A stretch of 64,000 nt of DNA from a virus. Shown here piece after piece: positions 10,401 to 18,059 of this stretch. Location of the stretch: positions 1 through 64,000 of the IMG/VR virus record IMGVR_UViG_3300025174_000013, one strand, 5' to 3'. The notes under the pieces are model-generated. The model had not been told where the DNA came from. It worked only from the letters and a program-made list of their open reading frames with translations, and made no database searches. Position 1 is the stretch's first letter; each line of letters opens with the position of its first letter. A program made the translations under genes and the position numbers.

Positions 10401-10801
10401 CTAAAGGTAAAAAAGAGATAGAGTTTAAAATGAATGCAATATTAATAGGAAGGAAAGAATTTACTATAAATGCACATCTTTCACCACTTCCAGCACAGGT
10501 AAGTGTAAATGCTAGAATAGTAAGAAGAACAGCAGTAAACAACGTTACTCCAAGTGTTATATTGGTTCTCGCATCGGCAGTTACCACGGATGAACCATTC
10601 TTTATTAATGCTCATATTTTCCAACCTTCTTATAAACCATTTACAATAAATGCAAAAATAATAAAAAGAAACCAATCAACATATTTAATAAATGCAAAAT
10701 TGGCAAAAATTAGATCATTTAGAATAGATGCATTTGTTGGGGTAGTAGGCGAGCCACAATCAATTTTGGATGTAGAATCGGTGATAGGTCATGAAGTTTA
10801 A
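7484..10801 (+). CDS. Propeller-containing fibre/receptor-binding candidate (1105 aa)
   Basis: Residues about 20-270 hold five similar blades, each with a phrase like GVFFKPDGLKMF followed by YEYNLSTAWN, typical of beta-propeller (YVTN/SMP-30-like) repeats. About residues 280-480 and 490-710 are beta-sandwich domains; the second shares the motif SARTQHIRGSP with the inserted domains of the preceding giant fibre. Another beta domain follows. The C-terminal ~130 residues return to the x-F-T-I-N-A-x-L repeat seen in the upstream protein, so the two proteins are related and may share a docking shaft. The start overlaps the preceding stop (TAATGA). Receptor binding is an inference from architecture. 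Confidence 0.75.
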   Translation: MTAWDISTSVFLNSKSVVTASTHATTGLYIRSDGLKMYVVNNSRINGSGIGSESNEIYEFNLSIAWDITTASFVQLFDVDANTSSPVGVFFRPDGTRMFIVKGDVGSTRIHQYNLSTPWNISTASFDITTIDLSSILSTPTDLFFRSDGLKAYISDAGNDSIHEFNLSSAWNITNPSLSFVQSKNINAQDTFSTGVFFKPDGLKMFVTGATNDRVYEYNLSTAWNVSTAVFFQSILVSAQDTAPSSVFFKPDGLKLFITGQTNGRVYSYDLIAPPSPPTDAWNFREHKTSTGVFNPVYTFQRESTAPNRFQMISGSVNNSLGHGYLFKTFPIESIIGSDIELIWSEISGYVSSIGLAVYDGIYDPASQVDFPDAIAVSANIIPKGGGLLGSTSASVSFGPHFGQSLILPASSINYANSVTGFVTVFFINADSQQLPYNNILFDSIDISTVAEYNFSNSQVTNVLTGTIRDWGFVNGGSIILHAVTICDDISTSIGWVKVGVNVNTRIFIDDPLYPDLIKLNLDGGGGSFPRYAYKDIGSVISGDVRLDFKLDYDAMGQIGFPAVISIGLCATTSHPQQQGTNGTIRVDLINVIGDSIAMNGIVNDATTTKTTSSGAKNQHSLWIYPNSNLPASDASLKGPYYVRVELKNNKLRLSTYKDSARTQHIRGSPITVDAIGVNPTNLRYIMVGNNVASGGGRIFQGSIDDICVSQYVGNLPTIPQKFVPATGSFIETWDGYATGDQNPIPWISQNEVTGGTFTPLIDIHEVSPESPVEGTKAFKIDQLYTRTGSGSRTGRVSVSRFLPAIIRTDGSGLDIPLSLNAKMRADILSLQSNPVGVMVGYELILGTPNIPTSTRGILFKLYGTSGSQAYIWNGTEWIINNSSDVPISLSNPTGSVAEIEGVNLKDAFDSSAILSETNAWDFESHVTGMWIGYVGLNNTSSSTPTEVLIHGDTISMLNAGIEIETFSVGVITKGKKEIEFKMNAILIGRKEFTINAHLSPLPAQVSVNARIVRRTAVNNVTPSVILVLASAVTTDEPFFINAHIFQPSYKPFTINAKIIKRNQSTYLINAKLAKIRSFRIDAFVGVVGEPQSILDVESVIGHEV

Positions 10802-10818
10802 AGGCATATTAGGCTATC

Positions 10819-10858
10819 AATTTATAAACAAGTTAGCAATAAGTATATATAGGGTGGG
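10819..10858 (+). promoter_or_regulatory. TATA box and ribosome binding site before 10862
   Basis: ATTTATAAAC at 10819-10828 lies in the only gap between the fibre genes and the head module. AGGGTGGGT just before the ATG at 10862 looks like a Shine-Dalgarno sequence. A second TATA-like stretch at 10842-10851 is too close to the start codon to drive a transcript containing it. Confidence 0.45.
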
Positions 10859-10861
10859 TCA

Positions 10862-11218
10862 ATGGTAAACATAATTCCAGATATTAAGGTAGGTAACATA
10901 GGCACGCGATTACGTGTACGGATAACAAAAGTAAAAGATACTATTGCACCGGAAGACGTTAAAGGTTTAGAATCAGAAAGGGAACCAGTGAATCTAACAA
11001 CTGCTCAAACCGTATGGATAGAATTAGAGATTCCAAAAGGAAAAAGAAAGCCTTTGTTAGTAGCAACTATTATAGATGCTCAAAATGGTTTGATAGAAAA
11101 AATAGATTCAGCAGGGATTTTTGATGTTGACGGAAGATGGAAAATTAGAGGATTAGTTCAGTTTAATTCAGGTAATTTATTTAAAGGAACTTGGACTGGC
11201 TTCATGGTGGGTGATTAA
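10862..11218 (+). CDS. Hypothetical beta-rich protein (118 aa), possible baseplate/fibre anchor
   Basis: A small, beta-strand-rich protein with no cysteines. The arrangement (a charged N-terminus, an ExP-K-G-K-R-K turn, an acidic middle and an aromatic C-terminal strand) is reminiscent of the immunoglobulin-like N-terminal domain of siphophage upper baseplate proteins (BppU type), but similarity is weak. It lies between the fibre genes and the portal and is separated from the portal start by two bases, so it is probably cotranscribed with it. Confidence 0.55.
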   Translation: MVNIIPDIKVGNIGTRLRVRITKVKDTIAPEDVKGLESEREPVNLTTAQTVWIELEIPKGKRKPLLVATIIDAQNGLIEKIDSAGIFDVDGRWKIRGLVQFNSGNLFKGTWTGFMVGD

Positions 11219-11220
11219 AC

Positions 11221-14200
11221 ATGGCTTTTGGATTTAGACGAAAAGCGAGTGAAGCAGTACCAAAAGTATTTCAAACATTTAACTCACTTTTAGGTTCTAT
11301 TGTAAGAAAAAAGAATGCAACAGTGGTAGGTCCTTCTAAACAATTAGTTGGAGAATTTCCTCCAGTAACATTTGAACGATTATTTGAATTTTATCATCAT
11401 TGGGATCAAATTAAAAGATCCATGGATACTTCTCATCAAAAACTAATTGGTGCAGGAATAGAAATAAAATCTAACAATGAATATTTTAATGTTTTTATAG
11501 AAAAATGGTGGAAAACAACAAACGCAGGAAAAAAATTTAGTGAGTATTTCTTATCTGGATTAATTACAGGAAACGCAATAATGGAGATTCAATATACACC
11601 TGATGGAAGAATAGGAAACGTAGAACATATTCCTATGCAGACTATATTCAGGGTTTTCAGGGATCAGTTTGCTAATGAACTTAAACTAGTACAAGTTGTT
11701 GACGGTGTTTTCAAAGAACTCGATCCAGAATACTTTATGCATTGGATGATTAATAACCCTGATAGACAAGCATTTGGAAAATCTGAATTCTTTTCTGTTG
11801 CATCACCAAGACCCGTAACTACAAAAGTTGATAAATTCACAGGTCAGCCTATAAACCCCGATAGAAACTTACGTCCATTATTAGATGCTCAAGCAATTCT
11901 ACAAAATGCTGAAGTAGAAATTAAAGAGAAAATGGGTAAACCAAGACTCATTGTATCTGCTCCGGGAATGCCACAAGATCAAATGAAGCAAGTACAGTTA
12001 GAAATGGCAGATCCAAACAGTGATCAATACATATGGATTTTTGATAAACCGGTTGATTCAAAAGAACTACAAATACAGGCACAAACACGTTTTGATGATT
12101 ATGGAGATAACGTAGATTCACACATTGATATAGCTACGGGCTTTGCTTCAAAAGTTATATCCCATCCCGGCGGATTTAGTTATTCAAGTGCTCAAAGTCC
12201 ATTAGACGTTTTAGATCAAAGAATGGTGGACATGCAAAACGATGTTGCCGAACTCATTATTGACAAGCTATTAAAACCATTAGCAGAATCATGGGGATTT
12301 AAAGAATTTGAAGAAATGGAAGTGGAAGTATCATTTACTCCTAACGTTAAACGACTTACAATGGATGATATTAAACTACTCGATCCAGAATCAGTAGCAC
12401 CTAAAGAAAAGAGAGAAATGTATAAAAAATTAAACATTCCATTAGATGACCAACTTTATGATGAATTTCAAAACGAACTTAAACAAGACAAACAAGACCA
12501 AAAAGATACTGCTATGGTTCAGGCTCAAAACAATGGATTTGGAGGAGGAGAACCAACACCAATAGGAGATAAAGGAAAACCACCGTTTGGAGGAGATGAT
12601 AAAGGTGATACAAAACCAGCTCCAACGACACCTCCAAGACCTGATATTGAAAAAGATAGACCATCACCTACAAGAACAGACAAACAGGAACCATCTATAT
12701 TTAGAAAGAAAAAGGGAGAATCATTGACAGAAGACGATGTGGAAAAAATAGTTTTAAAGGCAGTAGAAGCAACTCTAAAAGCACAGGAAAGAATATCTTT
12801 ACCACCAAAGGCAGGAGCATTAAGCAATAGTTCATCTGATTTGTATGTTTCACAAGGATTAGATACGCCGGGTCGCCCAGATGTTACAGATCCAGAATTA
12901 AGAAAAGTGTATGGATTGGATAAAGATGAGTTTGAAGGTGAACTACCACCAAACGCACCACAAAGAAGAGCAGATTCTATGAATCCACCAATATTAGATC
13001 CACAAGAAGAAGCAAGAAGAAATATGTTGAATGCAAAAAGAGGAGATAGTCAAGGAATAGACTTTACAAATGCTGGAGGACAAGGAATTCCACAAGTAGA
13101 TGCTTCTGGAAATGTGGTTAATCAACCACCTCAGGTTAAATTAAGCGATTATGTTAATGAATTAGAAGGTAAGGTAAAGGGAGATCATACTAAAGGCGGA
13201 ACTGGAGACCAAAGAATAAACCAAGATTCTACTGGTGATATAAAAGATCCACATGATTTGGCAGATATACAAAATGAACCAGCAGAACCAGAAGAAGGAC
13301 AACCACAAACTACAAATATCGGACCTCGTGAGAGAGATAATTTAAGTAGAGGTTTAACAGGTGGATATGAACCTGAAAATCCAGATTTGAAGCAATTAGG
13401 TTCACTGAAAGGAGATGAACCACCATATGAAAAAGCGGAAGGATTTGGCAAAGATGAAGAAGATAAAAAGAGTGGAAAATTAAAGAAACTTGAGAATAGT
13501 CAGCAATTAAATGAAGCGGAAAAAATAAATAAAAAACCTGATCCACTTGAAGAACCACATAAAGACGCAAAGAAGCCAGAAGACTCAGATCCAAGTTTAC
13601 CTTTTGAAGATCCAAATCCACATCTAAATGAACCACAAAAAGGTCAAGCACAATTAGATGATACTCCATTACAAGAAACACCAGTAAACAACATATCTGG
13701 AATAAATCCAAGTAGACCACCAAAAGAAGGACAATCTACAAATCAAGCAACTAATTTAGATGATATTAAGAATGATATAAGTGAAGATGGAAATGCTGTT
13801 GAACCAGCAATAGGACAATCTGATCAATATAGATTAAAACAAGCTGAATTAACAGGAAATGATGATTATTCTACATTACCAACGCCGGGCGATCCACCAA
13901 TAGATCAAAGTGGATTAAATGTAAGACCTGATGAAACTAATAGCTTACAAAATCCAACTAGAGAAGATCCAATAGGAACTGTTCCTCATGATGATGGAAT
14001 GATCGTAAAGCCAGAAGACGTACAGCAAGTTCAACCAACACAGAAAGATATACCAGTGCCAAATGCAGACCCATCACAAGGACAAAATATTGATCAAGGA
14101 GTAGATCCAAATGAGATAGATCCAGACCAATTACATGTAGATCCAGAAACAGGAGTAAATTATACAGACTTAACTGATGAACAAGGTAATGAAGTTCCAG

Positions 14201-15408
14201 ATTTAAGATTTGATCAAACTCCAGATTCAGATGAAACTCAACCAAACGTTGAATTGGAAAATGAGATTGTAACTAAGGAGGAATATGAGGCAGAATTGGA
14301 AGGACAGCGACATCAAAATGAGCCTATAAATCAACCACCAATGGTATCAGAAGATCAATTTAATGCTGAATTAGACAAACAAAATCAAGATAATACCAAT
14401 GTTTTCGACAATACTACACCTGATGAACCACAAGGAAGGGTAGAAAAACTGTTTAATCCAGAAGAACCAAAAGAAGAAGGTTGGGAACCAGTATTAGGGG
14501 AAGACGAAGATAAAAAAGTATCTGAGGCTTTGACTTCTGATGGAATGAGGGTTCAGTCCGAACAAGTATTTGTAAATCCAGCAAAAAAAGTAATAGGAGC
14601 ACCAAGATTCAAAGATATGAGAAAAAAAAAAGATCAGTCGAAGGAAACAGGAACGCCAGAAGGAGCGAAGAAAGGATGGGATACAAGGGGAAGAGGAAGG
14701 AAGCCAGAAGAAAAAAAGGGAAAACCAACAAAGGTGAAGATAGATGATTCAAGACAAATTGAAAGAACAGATGCAATTAGGGATATTACGAACACATTTC
14801 CAGATAAATTTGATCATGAAACAGCAACCAAACAAGCGATCAAATCAGAAAAACTACAAGATAAACATCAAAAAAGAGTCAAAGAGGTTATTGACAGTTT
14901 GAAACAAGAATTTCCTAATGCAGATGTAACAGGAAGAGTGAAAACAACTTACAGTATGATAGAAAAATTAGCAAGAAGACCTAATTTGTATAAAGATGTA
15001 TCTGATTTAAATGATATATCAGCAGTTAGACTAGTATTAGAAAATCTAAATGATGTAAATAAAACAGTCAATCATATGAAAGAAAATTATAATATTGTAA
15101 ATGAAGAAAAATATTTAGAAAACTCAAAAGGAGGATATAGAAGCGTTCACTTATCAATTATTGATAAACAAGGATTAGTTTCTGAAGTTCAGGTAAGAAC
15201 GCCAAATCAGCAAAAATGGGCAGATTGGGCTCATGAATTTTATAAACCATTTGATAATGAAATGAAGGAATATTTAAAAGAAAATATGAACATTATAACA
15301 GATTATTCTTATAAGATGTCGGATTATTTCTATGATTTGGATAGTGGTAAAAAAGCAAATCCGCCAGAATGTCCACCAGAATTGGTTATAATAGGGTGCT
15401 TACAATGA
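11221..15408 (+). CDS. Portal protein with C-terminal RelA/SpoT synthetase domain (1395 aa)
   Basis: Residues 1 to about 425 look like a phage portal protein (dodecameric DNA entry ring of the head): an N-terminal FRRK stretch, a conserved core, a stem with LDVLDQRMVDMQ and a clip/wing region. Residues about 430-1190 are an acidic, Pro/Gln/Asp-rich, probably disordered linker. Residues about 1195-1365 match the RelA/SpoT nucleotide pyrophosphokinase domain: GRVKTTYSMIEK (R1239, K1241, S1245, K1249), D1265 in NDISAVR, GGYRSVH (Y1306, H1310), and EVQVRT (E1322, Q1324, R1326). These are the positions that bind GDP/ATP and Mg2+ in (p)ppGpp synthetases. No HD hydrolase, TGS or ACT domain is present. 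The open frame is continuous. Portal plus effector fusions recall MuF-type phage polymorphic toxins. Confidence 0.85.
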   Translation: MAFGFRRKASEAVPKVFQTFNSLLGSIVRKKNATVVGPSKQLVGEFPPVTFERLFEFYHHWDQIKRSMDTSHQKLIGAGIEIKSNNEYFNVFIEKWWKTTNAGKKFSEYFLSGLITGNAIMEIQYTPDGRIGNVEHIPMQTIFRVFRDQFANELKLVQVVDGVFKELDPEYFMHWMINNPDRQAFGKSEFFSVASPRPVTTKVDKFTGQPINPDRNLRPLLDAQAILQNAEVEIKEKMGKPRLIVSAPGMPQDQMKQVQLEMADPNSDQYIWIFDKPVDSKELQIQAQTRFDDYGDNVDSHIDIATGFASKVISHPGGFSYSSAQSPLDVLDQRMVDMQNDVAELIIDKLLKPLAESWGFKEFEEMEVEVSFTPNVKRLTMDDIKLLDPESVAPKEKREMYKKLNIPLDDQLYDEFQNELKQDKQDQKDTAMVQAQNNGFGGGEPTPIGDKGKPPFGGDDKGDTKPAPTTPPRPDIEKDRPSPTRTDKQEPSIFRKKKGESLTEDDVEKIVLKAVEATLKAQERISLPPKAGALSNSSSDLYVSQGLDTPGRPDVTDPELRKVYGLDKDEFEGELPPNAPQRRADSMNPPILDPQEEARRNMLNAKRGDSQGIDFTNAGGQGIPQVDASGNVVNQPPQVKLSDYVNELEGKVKGDHTKGGTGDQRINQDSTGDIKDPHDLADIQNEPAEPEEGQPQTTNIGPRERDNLSRGLTGGYEPENPDLKQLGSLKGDEPPYEKAEGFGKDEEDKKSGKLKKLENSQQLNEAEKINKKPDPLEEPHKDAKKPEDSDPSLPFEDPNPHLNEPQKGQAQLDDTPLQETPVNNISGINPSRPPKEGQSTNQATNLDDIKNDISEDGNAVEPAIGQSDQYRLKQAELTGNDDYSTLPTPGDPPIDQSGLNVRPDETNSLQNPTREDPIGTVPHDDGMIVKPEDVQQVQPTQKDIPVPNADPSQGQNIDQGVDPNEIDPDQLHVDPETGVNYTDLTDEQGNEVPDLRFDQTPDSDETQPNVELENEIVTKEEYEAELEGQRHQNEPINQPPMVSEDQFNAELDKQNQDNTNVFDNTTPDEPQGRVEKLFNPEEPKEEGWEPVLGEDEDKKVSEALTSDGMRVQSEQVFVNPAKKVIGAPRFKDMRKKKDQSKETGTPEGAKKGWDTRGRGRKPEEKKGKPTKVKIDDSRQIERTDAIRDITNTFPDKFDHETATKQAIKSEKLQDKHQKRVKEVIDSLKQEFPNADVTGRVKTTYSMIEKLARRPNLYKDVSDLNDISAVRLVLENLNDVNKTVNHMKENYNIVNEEKYLENSKGGYRSVHLSIIDKQGLVSEVQVRTPNQQKWADWAHEFYKPFDNEMKEYLKENMNIITDYSYKMSDYFYDLDSGKKANPPECPPELVIIGCLQ

Positions 15409-15617
15409 CAGATGAAAGTTACATAGAATTAGTTATCAAGGAACAATTAAGAACAACACCAAAGAAAGGATTCAATGTTTGTACATATGATGAATATTCA
15501 GATATAGGAAATAGACTAACCGTTGTAAAACACACTAATACTGCGGAAGAAGCTAGAGAATTTGCAAAGAGTTTGAAAGGCGAAAAAGTGTATATTTATG
15601 GTGCTCAAAATGGTTAA
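15405..15617 (+). CDS. Small protein (70 aa) overlapping the portal-RelA/SpoT stop
   Basis: A compact alpha/beta protein without cysteine motifs. The start chosen is the ATG at 15405, which overlaps the portal stop (ATGA); an in-frame upstream start at 15369 would lie inside the RelA/SpoT domain. The C-terminal half (TAEEAREFAKSLKGEKVYIY) reads as a helix-strand unit. Because it directly follows a possible toxin domain it is a candidate immunity or regulatory partner, but nothing in its sequence proves this. Confidence 0.6.
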   Translation: MTDESYIELVIKEQLRTTPKKGFNVCTYDEYSDIGNRLTVVKHTNTAEEAREFAKSLKGEKVYIYGAQNG

Positions 15618-15852
15618 AAAGGTAAAAGAGACAGAAAAATGGTGGAAAAGACCGCCTCGCTCATCTCGAACATGTTTTAGATGTAAACACAAGTATTCTA
15701 GCCACATAGACGTAAGATGCCTTAAAATAGTCAAAAGAAAGCCCGATAGAATAGAGTGTAATTGTAAGGGATTTGTATCAAATGAGGCTGAAATGGATAT
15801 GATTGAAGAAAGGAAAAAAAGAAAGCTTTTAAATGACGAAGAGGTAATTTAG
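15598..15852 (+). CDS. Basic zinc-binding protein (84 aa)
   Basis: A lysine/arginine-rich small protein with cysteines and histidines arranged CFRCKH...H...C...CNC (about residues 24-57), consistent with one zinc site. It overlaps the preceding gene by 20 nt and is 2 nt from the prohead protease gene. The ATG at 15607 is an alternative start three codons in. Function unknown; a nucleic-acid or head-assembly role would be guesswork. Confidence 0.6.
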   Translation: MVLKMVKKVKETEKWWKRPPRSSRTCFRCKHKYSSHIDVRCLKIVKRKPDRIECNCKGFVSNEAEMDMIEERKKRKLLNDEEVI

Positions 15853-15854
15853 AT

Positions 15855-17972
15855 ATGCCTATCAAGATGGGGGATCAAACTTATGATAAATTTGAGGACG
15901 CCTCAAAATCAGTTCAACAAAGTAAGGGATTGCCAAAAGAAAGGGCAGACGCTTATGTAGCAACTATTGATAGAAAACAAAATGAGGCAGAAGTTCCAGA
16001 ACAAACTCAATCTTTAACTTCACCAAATGCCGATGATGTAAAAACAGAAGATCCACAAGATTTAACATCTCCACAAGGTTCTTCAAGAGAAGCAGAAAAT
16101 CCATTTGCTTCTGGACAAGGTGAATTATCGCCAGCAAATCCAGCACAGGATAAGGCAGAACCATCAGCAAATCCACAAGATCAAGCAGAACCAGCAAATG
16201 TAGGACATCAAGGAAGTTCAGAAGTTAGTCAAGATTCAGATATTAAGAAAACCAATGCATATGGAAAACTAAATGGTTCAAAACATATAGAAAATGAAGA
16301 TGAAAATAAAGACAAAAGGAGAGAAGATCATCAAAGTCTTGAATATAATGGTGAATCATATAATAAAGTAGAATCAATAGAATATGATGGAAAAATTTAC
16401 ATTCCAAGGGCTGGAGAAGCAGAAGACAATGATTTGGAGTATGATAACAAATTTTGGAAAGAAGCAGACGAAGATGTATTAGAATTAGATGATGATTATT
16501 ATGTTAAAGATGCTGAGGAACAAGGTGATATAGTTCCAAACCCACAATCATCAATGCCACAACCAACAACTGCAACAAGTACACCTCAATTAAATCCAAC
16601 TAGTGAAAGTATTATAATAAAAGAATCAAATGGTAAATATAAAAAGTATAACATTTTTGAAGTACACGAAGAAGAACTGCCAGTTCAAAAACCAGCAGAA
16701 ACAACAGAAATTCCAACTATTAATACTCCACAAGGAAATATAACTCAAAACGTAGACAAACCAAAAGAGGAACCAATAGAACAAAAGGAACCAGTTGAAG
16801 AAGTTATTGCTGTTGAAAAAATAATTATGAAAGAGAAAGGAATATTAAAATTTAAAACTGTTTATACTGAAGTTAAAAAAAAAGCTTCAGAAAATGATAT
16901 AGGTAATTGTGATTTTTGTAAAGGTACTGGTAAAGTAACCGTTGAACATTTAGGTTTAAAAGATTGTCCACGTTGTGGAGGAGACGGCAATGTAGATGGT
17001 GTGCAACCAAATGAATCTGGATTACAACAAACACCAACCCAAATGCCAAATCAACCACCAAATCAAACACAGCAACCGCAGGGTTCAAGTCCACCATTAA
17101 ATCAACAACCACAACAATCAACTCAGCCTCAAGAACCAAAGAAAGAGAACCCATTTGAGAAAAAGGCAGATAATCCATTCGAAAAGAAAAAGGATTCCGA
17201 AAACCCATTTGAAAAAAAAAGCTTAGAGTGCCTAGTATGTCCTAAATCAGTGAAACAGTTTGAAGGTTGGGTTCAAAGAAAAATAAATATATTAAAATTA
17301 AAGAGACCTGCACATGAAGGAGTTGGTCTTTTATTTGGAATACCAACTATTGAACAAAAAGGAAAGAAAATAAAAGGTGTATTAGCATATGCTGGAGTTT
17401 CTTTAAATAATCGTATTTATCTCCCTGAAGAATTAGCAAAAGGTGACGGTAAAACATTGCCACTTTTATTAAATCATAGCAATGTAGCGGGAGCAGAAGA
17501 AGAATTAGATAGATTAGACGAAAAAATGAGAGGTTCTCTTGAAAAAAATGAAGATTACCAAATAGGATGGGTTAAACTAAAATGGGTAGCCGAAGAATTA
17601 ACACTTTATTATGAAGGAGTAATTATAGACAAATTCTTCCAAAGGGAAGTAGATGATGCACAAATGGCGGTATCATTAGGAATTTGGTATGATTCTGATT
17701 CTCCACAAGTTTGTGATCAAGAATGTTATACACTTATTAGAGGAGCAGAATTTAGAGAAGTTTCATTAGTATATCACCCCGGTTTTCCAATAGCAACTAT
17801 TGAAGCAGTAGAAGCAAACTTAAAGAAAAGGGCGAAACAAACAATAATAGCAGAATCATTAGCTATACCATATTTAACTTCATCGGAAACAGGCAATATT
17901 ACATTTACTACAACCGATGTAATGGCAACTACAACTTCAACACCATTTAATTATAATTCAACAACTGCATAA
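15855..17972 (+). CDS. Prohead protease with long N-terminal extension (705 aa)
   Basis: Residues about 465-665 resemble the HK97-type prohead protease (peptidase U35): PLLLNHSN gives the catalytic His541, MAVSLGIW the nucleophile Ser607, and EFREVSLVYHPGFPIATI the usual downstream strand. It would cleave scaffold and capsid precursors inside the prohead. The ~460-residue N-terminal extension is unusual: a short conserved-looking head (GDQTYDKFEDA), Gln/Pro/Glu-rich linkers, three or four E-Y-x-G-x-x-Y-like repeats (about 172-220), a DnaJ-type zinc module with CxxCxGxG pairs (about 350-380), and three NPFEKK repeats just before the protease. The extension may be a fused scaffold removed at maturation. 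It sits between portal and capsid, the standard position. Confidence 0.8.
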   Translation: MPIKMGDQTYDKFEDASKSVQQSKGLPKERADAYVATIDRKQNEAEVPEQTQSLTSPNADDVKTEDPQDLTSPQGSSREAENPFASGQGELSPANPAQDKAEPSANPQDQAEPANVGHQGSSEVSQDSDIKKTNAYGKLNGSKHIENEDENKDKRREDHQSLEYNGESYNKVESIEYDGKIYIPRAGEAEDNDLEYDNKFWKEADEDVLELDDDYYVKDAEEQGDIVPNPQSSMPQPTTATSTPQLNPTSESIIIKESNGKYKKYNIFEVHEEELPVQKPAETTEIPTINTPQGNITQNVDKPKEEPIEQKEPVEEVIAVEKIIMKEKGILKFKTVYTEVKKKASENDIGNCDFCKGTGKVTVEHLGLKDCPRCGGDGNVDGVQPNESGLQQTPTQMPNQPPNQTQQPQGSSPPLNQQPQQSTQPQEPKKENPFEKKADNPFEKKKDSENPFEKKSLECLVCPKSVKQFEGWVQRKINILKLKRPAHEGVGLLFGIPTIEQKGKKIKGVLAYAGVSLNNRIYLPEELAKGDGKTLPLLLNHSNVAGAEEELDRLDEKMRGSLEKNEDYQIGWVKLKWVAEELTLYYEGVIIDKFFQREVDDAQMAVSLGIWYDSDSPQVCDQECYTLIRGAEFREVSLVYHPGFPIATIEAVEANLKKRAKQTIIAESLAIPYLTSSETGNITFTTTDVMATTTSTPFNYNSTTA

Positions 17973-18007
17973 AAATAGGCACGAAAAATTACACTAAAAA
18001 CACCCCT

Positions 18008-18035
18008 AATATATACTTATTAAATGCTTATAAAG
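18008..18035 (+). promoter_or_regulatory. Capsid gene promoter (two TATA boxes)
   Basis: TAATATATAC at about 18008-18017 and CTTATAAAG at 18027-18035. The second lies about 30 nt before the ATG at 18060, the spacing seen at many leaderless starts in this genome, and so supports that start over the ATG at 18024. Confidence 0.6.
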
Positions 18036-18059
18036 GAATTATGCTTAAATTTAATTAGT

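Noticed and set aside
13310-14245. - strand open frames opposite the portal linker
   Set aside because: Leucine/valine-rich shadows of the Gln/Asp/Glu-rich low-complexity linker; no start signals.
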